The notes: generated by a model from the letters alone, not told the origin. A DNA stretch of 64,000 nt from CAMAVH01 sp035714115 (GCA_035714115.1 DASTMO010000020.1:8689-72688), one strand, 5' to 3'. Positions 23,063 to 30,988 are shown, numbered from the stretch's first letter. Numbers and translations: made by a program.

Positions 23063-23710
23063 TCAGGCGACGTGGCGGCGATGGTGCGCGTCGGACGAAT
23101 GCGACTTGTCGCGCAGCATGGCGACGCTGCGGCGGCCGATGCTTTCGTTCTTGCGCTTGCGGGTGATGCCGGCCTGCGGCGAAACGTCGTCCATCGTCAG
23201 GCCATCGACCATGCGCATCAGCGAATGGCGGGCGCGCGAGAGGCGCGAGCGCACGGTGCCGACCGGCACGCCGGTGACCTGCGCGGCCTCTTCGTAGCTC
23301 ATGTCTTCCAGGGCGACGAGGATCAGCGTCGTACGCTGCTCTTCAGGGAGCTGCTCCATAGCGTTCTGCAGATCGCCGAGCTGCAGGCTCTCGACCTGAT
23401 TGGGGCGGGTGTAGAGGCCGCTCATCATCGATTCGGCCGATTCGTCGGCGTCGCGCGCGCGCTTCACCTTGCGTACGCCGTCGATGAAGACGTTGTGCAT
23501 GATGGTGAGCAGCCAGGCGCGCAAATTCGTGCCTTGCTCGAAGCGGTCCATGTTGACGATGGCCCGCATCAGGCAGGTCTGCACCAAATCGTCGGCGTCG
23601 GCCGCATTGCGCGTCAGGGCGCGGGCATAGCGGCGGATGTAGGGAATCTGGCCGACGAGAACCGACTCGATCTTCTTGTTGTCGGTGTTTTCGAGGGTGG
23701 TGCTGGTCAT
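23063..23710 (-). CDS. ECF-type RNA polymerase sigma factor (EcfG-type candidate)
   Basis: A 215-aa sigma-70 family protein. Region 2 spans about 17-85 with RYARALTRNAADADDLVQTCLMRAI and GTNLRAWLLTIMHNVFID. Region 4 spans about 110-165 with LPEEQRTTLILVALEDMSYEEAAQ and the helix-turn-helix GVPVGTVRSRLSRARHSL. A basic His-rich tail of about 45 residues follows. It is divergent from a NepR-like anti-sigma gene and has a near-consensus EcfG promoter (23919-23943), so it may be the general-stress sigma factor under autocontrol. Its region 4 differs from the textbook EcfG wording, so it could be another ECF group controlled by EcfG. The RBS GGAAGGAC precedes the ATG. Confidence 0.85.
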   Translation of the reverse strand: MTSTTLENTDNKKIESVLVGQIPYIRRYARALTRNAADADDLVQTCLMRAIVNMDRFEQGTNLRAWLLTIMHNVFIDGVRKVKRARDADESAESMMSGLYTRPNQVESLQLGDLQNAMEQLPEEQRTTLILVALEDMSYEEAAQVTGVPVGTVRSRLSRARHSLMRMVDGLTMDDVSPQAGITRKRKNESIGRRSVAMLRDKSHSSDAHHRRHVA

Positions 23711-23918
23711 GTCGTGGGTCCTTCCGTTGCTAGCGTCTGTCCACGTCGCTGTGTGGGGCGCTGGTCGTGGGGGCGAGACGGCCCGGATGGATCGTTAAAG
23801 GCTTGAAAGCGTTAGCCATCCGAACTGCCGCCGACCGCGAGTGAGGTGCGCTCGACAAAGCAATGTTCCCAGCTTGGCGGGGGCATTGGCGTGGCAAAGC
23901 CCCGGAAGGCTGTGTCAA

Positions 23919-23943
23919 AACTGAGGCCCGGAAGGGGCGTTCC
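23919..23943 (-). promoter_or_regulatory. Near-consensus EcfG-type promoter for the sigma gene
   Basis: GGAAC (23943-23939), 16 nt, AGTT (23922-23919) on the minus strand; one mismatch to CGTT. It lies about 210 bp upstream of the sigma ATG, leaving a leader of about 200 nt with no visible ORF. Confidence 0.5.
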
Positions 23944-23963
23944 ACGGAAAATATCCCTTTTCG

Positions 23964-23988
23964 GGAACGCTTTTGGACACAGGTCGTT
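23964..23988 (+). promoter_or_regulatory. EcfG-type promoter for nepR
   Basis: GGAAC (23964-23968), 16 nt, CGTT (23985-23988), an exact match, about 75 bp upstream of the NepR-like ATG and divergent from the sigma-gene site. Confidence 0.8.
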
Positions 23989-24062
23989 AATGAACTAGTA
24001 CGGAAGGCATAGAACGGGGGGCTTTCCGGGTAGAGCGGACCCCATTTAAGGTTGTGAACCCC

Positions 24063-24299
24063 ATGAACAGTGCCCTGATGATGACCGAACGCAAAACGCC
24101 CTCTCTCAACGGTTCCGTCGGCGCCCAGAACGGCGTCGTGAATGCTCTGCGCCGCCTGTACGACCCGGTGCTCGAAGAGCCTGTGCCGGACTTTCTGCTC
24201 CGCGCCGCTTCGATGACGCGTGACGAGGCGGCGGCAGCCGTCGCCGCGCGCGATGCGGAGAGCGCGGAAGAGAGCAAGCCGGAGACGCAGCAGCACTAA
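24063..24299 (+). CDS. nepR: NepR-like anti-sigma factor
   Basis: A 78-aa protein. The core NALRRLYDPVLEEPVPDFLLRAA (about 28-50, given here in two parts: helix 1 NALRRLYDPVLEE and the linker/helix EPVPDFLLRAA) matches the NepR pattern of a Leu-Arg-x-x-Tyr helix followed by Glu-Pro-Val-Pro-Asp. NepR binds the EcfG sigma factor and is titrated by phosphorylated PhyR. No phyR-like response regulator or kinase gene is present in this window. A GTG at 24054 is an alternative start. It is monocistronic with its own EcfG promoter and terminator, divergent from the sigma gene. Confidence 0.72.
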   Translation: MNSALMMTERKTPSLNGSVGAQNGVVNALRRLYDPVLEEPVPDFLLRAASMTRDEAAAAVAARDAESAEESKPETQQH

Positions 24300-24326
24300 G
24301 CGGCGCGGACAGCCAATTGAACGAAG

Positions 24327-24357
24327 CCGGCGGGGGCGAACCTCGCCGGTTTTTTTT
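24327..24357 (+). terminator. Intrinsic terminator of nepR
   Basis: A CCGGCG..CGCCGG stem (with extra G-C pairs inside) is followed by eight T (24350-24357), beginning 28 bp after the nepR stop. Confidence 0.88.
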
Positions 24358-24382
24358 GCGCCCAAATATGCGGCAGGCTGCG

Positions 24383-24407
24383 GGAACTTGAACGCGCCCC
24401 TCGCGTT
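24383..24407 (+). promoter_or_regulatory. EcfG-type promoter for the glycine-zipper lipoprotein
   Basis: GGAAC (24383-24387), 16 nt, CGTT (24404-24407), an exact match, 54 bp upstream of the ATG. A leader hairpin GCGCTCCG..CGGAGCGC (24423-24443) lies just before the ribosome-binding site GGAG (24451-24454). Confidence 0.75.
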
Positions 24408-24460
24408 CCTTGGCGATAATCCGCGCTCCGCTCATCGGAGCGCGCTTCAAGGAGAGTGAT

Positions 24461-24718
24461 ATGGCTTATTCCGCGCTTCGCTTTGCTGTCCCGGCGATCC
24501 TATTGCTCGGCCTCGCTGCTTGCGGCAGCACTCAAGAAGATCGCGTGAGCGGCGGCGCTGCCACCGGCGCCGGTACCGGCGCGGCGGTCGGTGCGCTGTT
24601 CGGCGGCGTCGGCGCGATTCCCGGCGCGCTCATCGGCGGCGCCATCGGCGGCGGCACCGGCTATGCGACTACGGAAGAGCAGGTCGATCTCGGCGAGCCG
24701 GTGTGGAAGCGCTGGTAA
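24461..24718 (+). CDS. Glycine-zipper small lipoprotein
   Basis: An 85-aa protein. The signal peptide ends LGLAAC (acylated Cys at about 21). A glycine-zipper region (about 31-68) carries repeated Gly-x-x-x-Gly/Ala spacing, such as GAATGAGTGAAVGALFGG. The tail is short and polar and ends in KRW. Glycine-zipper lipoproteins (OsmB/SlyB/17-kDa antigen-like) sit in the outer membrane and are commonly stress-induced. The exact EcfG promoter upstream agrees with this. A strong terminator follows. Confidence 0.88.
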   Translation: MAYSALRFAVPAILLLGLAACGSTQEDRVSGGAATGAGTGAAVGALFGGVGAIPGALIGGAIGGGTGYATTEEQVDLGEPVWKRW

Positions 24719-24737
24719 AAGCCTGAGGCTGGAATCG

Positions 24738-24768
24738 AAAAGGCCGCGCTCTCAAGCGCGGCCTTTTT
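24738..24768 (+). terminator. Intrinsic terminator of the glycine-zipper gene
   Basis: AAAAGGCCGCGCT, loop CTCA, AGCGCGGCCTTTTT. The A/T tracts on both sides allow bidirectional function, so it may also end the minus-strand tRNA transcript. Confidence 0.9.
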
Positions 24769-24805
24769 CGTTAGGCGCCGGATCGAGATGCGGCGCGAAG
24801 CGGCG

Positions 24806-24898
24806 TGGCGGAACGAGAGGGATTCGAACCCTCGATACGACTTTTGATCGTATAACGGTTTAGCAAACCGCCGCCTTCAGCCACTCGGCCATCGCTCC
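24806..24898 (-). tRNA. tRNA-Ser (anticodon GCU)
   Basis: Read on the minus strand. The acceptor stem GGAGCGA pairs with TCGTTCC, with discriminator G and an encoded CCA (24808-24806). The D-arm GGCCGAGTGG is of the serine type. The anticodon stem-loop CGGTTTGCTAAACCG displays GCT. The long variable arm of class II tRNAs is present (ATACGATC..GTCGTAT region). The T-arm is GAGGGTTCGAATCCCTC. It decodes AGC/AGU serine codons. Confidence 0.97.
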
Positions 24899-25079
24899 GC
24901 ACGCGAAAGACCCCGCAGGGTCTGGCTGTCCGCCGGGCGGCCGAAAAAGCCAGCCGTTCCCAGGGGTTCGCCGTTGTAAAGGCAGCGTCCTGCCCTGTCA
25001 ATCGACGGGGCGAGGCGGGCTGAAATTGGCTGAAAACCGCCATTCCAGCCCCCCGGCCGTCAGCGCCGACGCCGGCGCT

Positions 25080-26897
25080 TCAGCGCAGCGCGGTGCGCAC
25101 CTCGACAAAGGCCGGCTGGCCGCCCCGCACCACGGCGGCCGCTTCGGCGAAGACCTTGGCCAGTTCGGCCGGATCGTCGATCGGGCCGCGCGACCACAGG
25201 CCGAAGTTCTTGGCCGTGCCGGCGATGTCGACGCCCGGATCGGCCATGCGCAGGCCGATATGGGCATTGGCCACGGGCCGCTCGCGCATATGGGCGACCT
25301 CGCGCTGATGCACTTCGTCGTTGCCCCAGGTCTGGTTGTTGGCGACGACGAGCAGAAGCGGAATTTCGTAATGGGCGGCGGTCCATAGGCCGCCGATGCC
25401 CATCAGGTAATCGCCGTCGCCGACGATGGCGACCGGCAGTTTGCCCGTGCCCTTGAGCGCCAAGGCCGCGCCGACCGCCGCGCCGACGCCGTAGCCCACG
25501 CCGCCGCCGCCGTCGCCGCCGAGATAGCGCCCGGCTTCATGGATGGGCCAATAGGCGTCGCACCAGCTGCGATGGTTGCGCACCACCAGCGACCAGTCGT
25601 CGTTCTTCACCGCCTCGTAAAGCTCGTGCGTCATGCGTTCGAGCAGGATCGGCTTGGCCATGGTCCATTTGGCCTGCGCCTTGTCGCGCTTGGCCTTGTC
25701 CATGGCGTCATGCTTGGCGGCGAGATCCTTCACGCGCGCAGCGACGCGCGCGGGCCGCCCTGCATCGGCCTTGGCGGCGAGCTCTTCGACTCGGGCCAAC
25801 AGAAGTTTCAGCGTGGTCAGCGGATCGGCATGGATCTGCACGTCGATCTCCGGCAGCGGGCCGGCGAAATAGGTCCAGGAAGTGCCGAAGTAATCGTTCA
25901 TCGAGATGTCGACCAGCATGGCGTCTTCCGACACGGTGGCGGCCTTGCCGACAGCGCTGCGGTCGCTGCTCGTCTTCATGAAGGAGACGCGATCCTGGCA
26001 GTCGAAGGCGACGATGACGTCGGCCTGGCCGCGCAGCTTCTTGTCGCCGTTCAGATTCTGCGGATGGGTGTTGGCGAGGCAGACGATATTGCGGTCGTCC
26101 TGATAGGCCGCGCCGGTGATCTCGACCAGGCGCTTGAGCGGCGCGGTCACGGCTTTGTCTAGGCCGAAGCGGCCGCCGACGATCATCGGCAGCTTGGCGC
26201 CGATCAACGCTTGCGCGACCTTCTCCAGCGCTTCGGCATTGGGATAGGCCGGCGGCGGTGCGACCTCGCGCGCCGGGCGCGCCTTCGGCACGGCGATGCT
26301 GGCCGCTTCGTCTTCCTGCAGGCCGGCGTCGATCGAGAGATAGACCGGGCCGCGCGGCGCGGTGACGGCCTTGCGCTGCGCGACATTGAGCGAATCGAAC
26401 ACGGCGGGCAGGGTGGCCGGCTCGTCGGTCCATTTCACGTAGGAGCGCACCAGTTCGCTCTGCGTGCCGGCGCTATGCGCCCAGTCGATCAGGCGGCGCT
26501 TGGCCGGGTCCGCCGGACCGGAGCCGCCGAGCAGCAGGATCGGCGTCTGGTCGCAATAGGCGTTGAAAACGCCCATGGAGCCGCTCATCAGGCCGACGAG
26601 ATTGTGCAGGATGCAGCAGCTCAGCTCGTTGGTCGCTTTGGCATAGCCGTGGGCCATGGCGACGGCGACCATTTCGTGCGGCGCCAGCACGATCTGCGGA
26701 TCGACGTTCTTGGTGTGGTTCACCAGCGAATCGTGCAGGCCGCGAAAGCTCGAGCCGGGCATGACGAAGATATGCTTGAAGCCCATGTCGCGCAGCATGA
26801 CGGCCATATGGTCGGAGCCATATTGGGCGACCGGGGCGGCAGGCAGCTCGTTCGGCGTGTCGTCGCTGCGGTTGTGCGGCTCTTGGGCTTTCGACAT
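25080..26897 (-). CDS. ThDP-dependent enzyme (decarboxylase/carboligase family)
   Basis: A 605-aa three-domain thiamine-diphosphate enzyme of the acetolactate synthase/benzoylformate decarboxylase superfamily. The N-terminal Pyr domain has the cofactor-activating Glu in APHEMVAVA (Glu75). The central domain (about 225-370) resembles the transhydrogenase-III fold. The C-terminal PP domain has the metal/ThDP motif GDGDYLMGIGG followed about 20 residues later by VVANNQTWGND. A glycine-rich GGDGGGGVGYGVGAAVG run precedes it. The substrate is not clear from sequence. It is monocistronic on the minus strand next to phoX. Confidence 0.88.
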   Translation of the reverse strand: MSKAQEPHNRSDDTPNELPAAPVAQYGSDHMAVMLRDMGFKHIFVMPGSSFRGLHDSLVNHTKNVDPQIVLAPHEMVAVAMAHGYAKATNELSCCILHNLVGLMSGSMGVFNAYCDQTPILLLGGSGPADPAKRRLIDWAHSAGTQSELVRSYVKWTDEPATLPAVFDSLNVAQRKAVTAPRGPVYLSIDAGLQEDEAASIAVPKARPAREVAPPPAYPNAEALEKVAQALIGAKLPMIVGGRFGLDKAVTAPLKRLVEITGAAYQDDRNIVCLANTHPQNLNGDKKLRGQADVIVAFDCQDRVSFMKTSSDRSAVGKAATVSEDAMLVDISMNDYFGTSWTYFAGPLPEIDVQIHADPLTTLKLLLARVEELAAKADAGRPARVAARVKDLAAKHDAMDKAKRDKAQAKWTMAKPILLERMTHELYEAVKNDDWSLVVRNHRSWCDAYWPIHEAGRYLGGDGGGGVGYGVGAAVGAALALKGTGKLPVAIVGDGDYLMGIGGLWTAAHYEIPLLLVVANNQTWGNDEVHQREVAHMRERPVANAHIGLRMADPGVDIAGTAKNFGLWSRGPIDDPAELAKVFAEAAAVVRGGQPAFVEVRTALR

Positions 26898-27024
26898 CTG
26901 GTGACCATGCTCATGCGGTGAAAAACATGGCCGTTAAATTCGAGTCCGAGGGCCGCGAAGTCCAGGTGTTTCTCCCGCCATTGTTGAAGCTGCTTCAACT
27001 CTGCGCATCTGGATATGCGCAAAT

Positions 27025-27054
27025 GAAAACGGCGGCGGATCGCTCCGCCGCCGT
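27025..27054 (-). terminator. Intrinsic terminator of phoX
   Basis: ACGGCGGCGGA, loop TCGC, TCCGCCGCCGT: an 11-bp perfect stem followed on the minus strand by TTTTC, 27 bp after the PhoX stop. Confidence 0.75.
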
Positions 27055-27080
27055 CTCGGTCTCAAGTCTCTTAGAGGCGC

Positions 27081-29027
27081 TTAGGCCTTGGCCAGCTTGA
27101 TGCTGGTCTGGATGGCGGTCAGGTAGCCGACGGCGGCGCCGTAGCGGTCTTTGTAGTTGGCGCGCACGATCGGATCGAGCGTCGCCTGCACCTTGGCGTG
27201 CAGCGTCTTGCTCCAGTCGCCGGCATGCTGGAAGTTCGACATGATGTAGGTCCAGCCGTTGATCTCGTCGACCGCGTGCAGGCCGGTCGATTCGCCGCCA
27301 GCCGGGATCGACATGATGCGCGAGAGCTCCTTCGTGTCGACGTTGTAGGCCCACAGGAAGTTGTTCACGTGATAGCCGCTGTCCTCGCCGATGAAGAGGG
27401 TGCGCAGCTTCTCGGAGAACTTCAGGTTGTCCGGGTTGCCGACCTTGTTCGGATTGGCGAGATTGCCGAGCGCATCGGCGGCGATGTCCTCGCCGATCAT
27501 CATCATCTTGGAGCGCACCGGCACCCACTCGCTGTTGATGGCCTTGCCGTCGATGTCCTTCTCGCCGCCAGCCAGCTTGTGCTCCATGATGCCGCCGGCA
27601 TCGAGCTTCTTGTCGAGGGCGATGTTGCTCTCGGCGTTCCAGCCCTTGCCGCCCTTGACCATCGAATCGACGATGTTCTGCAGGGCCGAGTAGGCCACCT
27701 TGTCCTTGGCGTTGACGGTCGTGCCTTCCATCTTGGTGAAGCCCATGCTGCCGCCCTTGAGGTAAGCGTAGCGATGGGTCTCGAGGAAGGCGGCGGCCTT
27801 CTCCATGCCCGGCTTGACTTTGATCCAGTTCGGCGCGCCGTTGTAGAAGATCTTGGTGAAGCTCGGATCGTTCGGATCCTCCTTCTTCGCCTCCATGATG
27901 TCCGACGGCCTCAGCGTGTTCGCCAGCTTCTCGATCTCGTCGCTGGTGGCGTGACCGAGATTGATCCAGGAGACGGTGACGCCGGCGGCGGCCGGATCGA
28001 GCGAGAGGCCCGGCGAGAACTGCGCGACATAGAGCGTGCCGGAGGACAGATCGCGCGGCTTGTCGGCGATGAACATGAACAGGCCGCTGTTGGTGGCGTC
28101 ATCGCCCATCAGCAGCGTGCGCTCGTCGGGCATGACCTGCGCCAGCTCGTGCGAGATGCGGCCGAGGCCGTAGTGCTTCTTCACCGTGCCGGTGCCGTCG
28201 GCATGGACGGTGATCTCCGGCAGATGGCCGTAATGGTACGGATTGGCCTTGGTCTCGTCGCCGAAGGTGTTCTTGCTGAAGGCCTTGAAGTACTTCGTGT
28301 TCTCCAAAAACTGCGCGTCGGGCTCGTATTCTTCCGACGACAGATGCGTGCCCCACGGGGTCAGGCTGGCGCCGCAGGTGATCCACAGGCCGTGGGCCCT
28401 GGACATGTCGACGTTGTGATACTTCACCAGGCTGAGCTTGCCGGTCTTGGGATCCTGGTCGAGCGTGAGCACGGCGATCGGCGAGGGCAGGGCGCCGTAG
28501 GTGTCGGAGCCCTTCTGATCCATCGTCGAATATTCGAACTGTACGACGGCGAAAACGGTATTGCCCTTCACGCCCGGCACTTTCGCGTTCTTCACGGTCA
28601 GCAGCGAGCTGCCGTCCGGCGCGTCGGAGAAGAAGTGGCGCTCCTTGCCCGGCACCGACATATCCATGATCGGCTTGTTGTTGATGTCGTAATAGCCGCC
28701 GGCGAGGATCTTGCCGCCCTTGCCGTTCGGCACCATGTCGCCGGTAATGAAGAAGGGCTGATAGGCCAGGTCGTACGCCTGCTCGGACTTGTCGGCGAGC
28801 GTGACGATCAGGCGCGAATTGACTGTGGTCACCGACATCGCCTGCGGATCGGTCAGGTTCGGCGCGGCCATCGAGGTGAAGCGCGCGGAAACGAAGGCGG
28901 CGGTGGCGGCCTTGGCGCTGGTGGTGCCGAGCAGGAAAGAGGCGGCGCTGCCGGTGGCGAGCGGGAGCATCGGCACGCCGGCGAGGAGCTTGAGGGCGTC
29001 GCGGCGAGAAGCGGTCTGTTGGGTCAT
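27081..29027 (-). CDS. PhoX family alkaline phosphatase-like protein
   Basis: A 648-aa exported protein (DUF839/PhoX). The start at 29027 gives a Tat signal with Ser-Arg-Arg-Asp-Ala-Leu-Lys-Leu-Leu and a processing region near ATGSAA..TTSAKA (about 39). Longer in-frame starts upstream look non-coding. PhoX is a six-bladed propeller phosphatase with Ca and Fe cofactors. Visible propeller motifs are THLSSEEYEPDAQFLENT, HYGLGRISHELAQVMPD, MGDDATNSGLFMFIADK and IGEDSGYHVNNFLWAYN. It releases phosphate from phosphoesters in the periplasm. No Pho box was identified upstream. A terminator follows. Confidence 0.85.
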   Translation of the reverse strand: MTQQTASRRDALKLLAGVPMLPLATGSAASFLLGTTSAKAATAAFVSARFTSMAAPNLTDPQAMSVTTVNSRLIVTLADKSEQAYDLAYQPFFITGDMVPNGKGGKILAGGYYDINNKPIMDMSVPGKERHFFSDAPDGSSLLTVKNAKVPGVKGNTVFAVVQFEYSTMDQKGSDTYGALPSPIAVLTLDQDPKTGKLSLVKYHNVDMSRAHGLWITCGASLTPWGTHLSSEEYEPDAQFLENTKYFKAFSKNTFGDETKANPYHYGHLPEITVHADGTGTVKKHYGLGRISHELAQVMPDERTLLMGDDATNSGLFMFIADKPRDLSSGTLYVAQFSPGLSLDPAAAGVTVSWINLGHATSDEIEKLANTLRPSDIMEAKKEDPNDPSFTKIFYNGAPNWIKVKPGMEKAAAFLETHRYAYLKGGSMGFTKMEGTTVNAKDKVAYSALQNIVDSMVKGGKGWNAESNIALDKKLDAGGIMEHKLAGGEKDIDGKAINSEWVPVRSKMMMIGEDIAADALGNLANPNKVGNPDNLKFSEKLRTLFIGEDSGYHVNNFLWAYNVDTKELSRIMSIPAGGESTGLHAVDEINGWTYIMSNFQHAGDWSKTLHAKVQATLDPIVRANYKDRYGAAVGYLTAIQTSIKLAKA

Positions 29028-29222
29028 TGTCGGGCTTTCCATAGGGTGTTCTGGAGAGCGCCGAAGCCGAGAAGCGCGAGGCCGTGCGCAGAAACGGCGG
29101 GCTCCGGTCGCGGCCGGAACCCTAGATAACCCCGACGACATGTCGGCGACAGGATTATGACAATCGGATGACCGCTACAATCTGTTGTGGATGAATAAGC
29201 GCTCGCCGCGCTTCGCATTCCC

Positions 29223-29247
29223 GGAACATGCACTGCCAACCTCCGTT
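29223..29247 (+). promoter_or_regulatory. EcfG-type promoter for Mn-catalase
   Basis: GGAAC (29223-29227), 16 nt, CGTT (29244-29247), an exact match, 50 bp upstream of the catalase ATG. Confidence 0.78.
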
Positions 29248-29297
29248 GTTGGACGCACCGCTTCTATGCGGATCACAGCCTTCAGAGGAGAGAGTTC

Positions 29298-30197
29298 ATG
29301 TTCATGCATAACAAGACGCTCATGCACACCGTGCGCGTGGCGCAACCTGATCCCCGGCTCGCCAGCATCATGCTGGAGCAGTTCGGCGGCCCGCAGGGCG
29401 AGTTGGCGGCGGCGATGCGTTACTTCACCCAAGCGCTGGCCGAGAGCGATCCGAACCGCAAGGACATGCTGTTCGATATCGCGACGGAGGAGCTGTGTCA
29501 TCTCGAGATCATTGGCAACATCATCGTGATGCTGACCAAAGGCACGAAAGGCAAAATGGCCGAGGGTACCGAGGCGGGCGAGCTGCTCAGCGACGTGTTC
29601 CACGGCGGCGAGAGCCATACGACATCGCTGCTTTACGGCGGACCCGGCCTGATCAACTCCGGCGGCGCGCCTTGGACCGCCGCCTATATCGACACGATCG
29701 GCGAGCCAACGGCGGATTTCCGCTCGAATATCGCCGCCGAATCGCGCGCTAAGATCATCTATGAGCGCTTGATCAACACGACCGACGATCCCGACCTGAA
29801 GCAGTCGCTCGGCTTCCTGATGACGCGCGAGATCGCGCATCAGAAGTCGTTCGAGAAAGCCCTTTACAGCATCGAAGCCAATTTCCCGCCGGGCAAGCTG
29901 CCGGGCCTGCCGGAATATGCGAATAAATACTACAAGCTCTCGTCCGGCGAAGAAGGCGAGGGGCCATGGAACAGCGGCGAGAAATGGGAGCGGGTCGACG
30001 ATCCGGCGCAGGCGATGGCGGTGGATGGCGGCGACGGCACGGCCGATGTCGGCCTCGAGAGCGAGGACCAAGCTTTGTTCGATCAGATGACTGAACGCTT
30101 GGCCTCCGATCTGGAGTCGGATCCCATGACCGGCGCGGAGCTCGGTGCAGGCGAAGAGGAAGCCGACGCGAAGCCGCGCGGCAAGAAGTCCAAATAA
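29298..30197 (+). CDS. Manganese (non-haem) catalase
   Basis: A 299-aa ferritin-like dimanganese catalase that dismutates hydrogen peroxide in the cytoplasm. The metal ligands are all visible: Glu35 (GELAAAMRY), Glu65 and His68 (EELCHLE), Glu148 (AAESRAK) and His181 (EIAHQKS), with spacings as in Thermus and Lactobacillus enzymes. An acidic C-terminal tail (about 240-295) ends in Arg-Gly-Lys-Lys-Ser-Lys. The RBS AGAGGAGAG precedes the ATG by 5 nt. The exact EcfG-type promoter and the adjacent ECF sigma gene suggest induction in general stress. Confidence 0.95.
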   Translation: MFMHNKTLMHTVRVAQPDPRLASIMLEQFGGPQGELAAAMRYFTQALAESDPNRKDMLFDIATEELCHLEIIGNIIVMLTKGTKGKMAEGTEAGELLSDVFHGGESHTTSLLYGGPGLINSGGAPWTAAYIDTIGEPTADFRSNIAAESRAKIIYERLINTTDDPDLKQSLGFLMTREIAHQKSFEKALYSIEANFPPGKLPGLPEYANKYYKLSSGEEGEGPWNSGEKWERVDDPAQAMAVDGGDGTADVGLESEDQALFDQMTERLASDLESDPMTGAELGAGEEEADAKPRGKKSK

Positions 30198-30209
30198 GTT
30201 GCAGATAAG

Positions 30210-30242
30210 AAAAGGGGCGGCGCCTGCGGCGTCGCCCTTTTT
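30210..30242. terminator. Bidirectional terminator between catalase and sigma factor 2
   Basis: An imperfect GC stem AAAGGGGCGGCGC..GCGTCGCCCTTT with A/T tracts on both sides lies between the two convergent genes. Confidence 0.8.
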
Positions 30243-30824
30243 CTATTTTCCGATGTGGTAGTCCGCCGGTGGCGCAATGCCGTCAGGCCTTTGCTGACGG
30301 GGGCGCCGCCGCAGTTTGACATGGGGCAATCGGTCTCCTTCGCATTTCCCTTTCAGGTGAAGGGCGATCGAGGCGCGGGCGCGGGACAGGCGCGAACGGA
30401 TCGTGCCGATCGGCACGTTGGTGATGCGGGCCGCTTCCTCGTAACTCATGTCTTCGAGCGTGATGAGCACGAGTGTGGTGTATTGCTCCGGCGGGAGCTG
30501 GGCCATCGCCTCTTGCAGTTCGGCGATCTCGATCGCGTGTTCCTGGTTGCTCGGCGTGTAATGGCCGCTGAGATAGGTTTGAGCGGTGTCCGAGTTTTCC
30601 CGACTGCGCTTAGCGCGGCGCATCGAATCGATGAAGAGGTTGTGCATGATCTTCAGCAACCAACCGCGCAGATTGGTGCCGGTCTCGAATTGATGCTGGT
30701 AGACGATGGCGCGCTCGAGGCAATTCTGGGCGAGATCGTCGGCATCGGCCCTGTTCTTGGTCAGGGCGCGGGCCATACGGCGCAGATAAGGCAATTGCTC
30801 GATGAGTTCGGGGCCGTGGAACAT
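30243..30824 (-). CDS. Second ECF-type RNA polymerase sigma factor
   Basis: A 193-aa paralogue of the sigma factor at 23063-23710. Region 2 has RRMARALTKNRADADDLAQNCLERAIV and GTNLRGWLLKIMHNLFIDS. Region 4 has LPPEQYTTLVLITLEDMSYEEAAR and the helix-turn-helix NVPIGTIRSRLSRARASI. The C-terminus is basic (KLRRRPRQQRP). It converges on the Mn-catalase gene. I did not find an EcfG consensus in front of it; instead two inverted repeats lie in its leader, one directly before the GGGAGAAC ribosome-binding site. Its regulon is unknown. Confidence 0.87.
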   Translation of the reverse strand: MFHGPELIEQLPYLRRMARALTKNRADADDLAQNCLERAIVYQHQFETGTNLRGWLLKIMHNLFIDSMRRAKRSRENSDTAQTYLSGHYTPSNQEHAIEIAELQEAMAQLPPEQYTTLVLITLEDMSYEEAARITNVPIGTIRSRLSRARASIALHLKGKCEGDRLPHVKLRRRPRQQRPDGIAPPADYHIGK

Positions 30825-30836
30825 GGTTGTTCTCCC

Positions 30837-30866
30837 ACGCTTCTGATTGCCCCGGATCAGAAGCGT
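30837..30866 (-). repeat. 11-bp inverted repeat adjoining the RBS of sigma factor 2
   Basis: ACGCTTCTGAT (30837-30847) and ATCAGAAGCGT (30856-30866) form a perfect 11-bp stem with an 8-nt loop. In the mRNA it ends only a few nt before GGGAG, so it could tune translation or bind a regulator. Confidence 0.6.
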
Positions 30867-30877
30867 AGGCCTTCAAG

Positions 30878-30919
30878 TAGGATTCGCCACTAGCTTAAGT
30901 TAACAATGCGCGAATCCTA
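30878..30919. repeat. 10-bp inverted repeat upstream of sigma factor 2
   Basis: TAGGATTCGC (30878-30887) and GCGAATCCTA (30910-30919) are perfect inverted copies separated by 22 bp of AT-rich sequence. The spacing resembles a two-half-site operator. Confidence 0.5.
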
Positions 30920-30988
30920 CCCGATATAGTTCCACAAGCTTTCGCTGTGCTGTTTGTCAGGCTTTTGACATAACGAAGCGCAGCACGG

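Noticed and set aside
22873..23166. Plus-strand reading frame over the sRNA candidate and the sigma-gene end
   Set aside because: It has no ribosome-binding site, its start lies inside the closing stem and it runs antisense into the sigma gene; the composition is that of a GC-rich shadow frame.
24385..24409. Minus-strand GGAAC-N16-AGTT overlapping the glycine-zipper promoter
   Set aside because: It arises from the self-complementarity of GGAACT and CGTTCC. Downstream on that strand is only the nepR terminator and antisense sequence, so I do not call a promoter.
30909..30933. GGAAC upstream of the second sigma factor (minus strand)
   Set aside because: The -10 position reads CGCG with N16; two mismatches in CGTT make it too weak to call.
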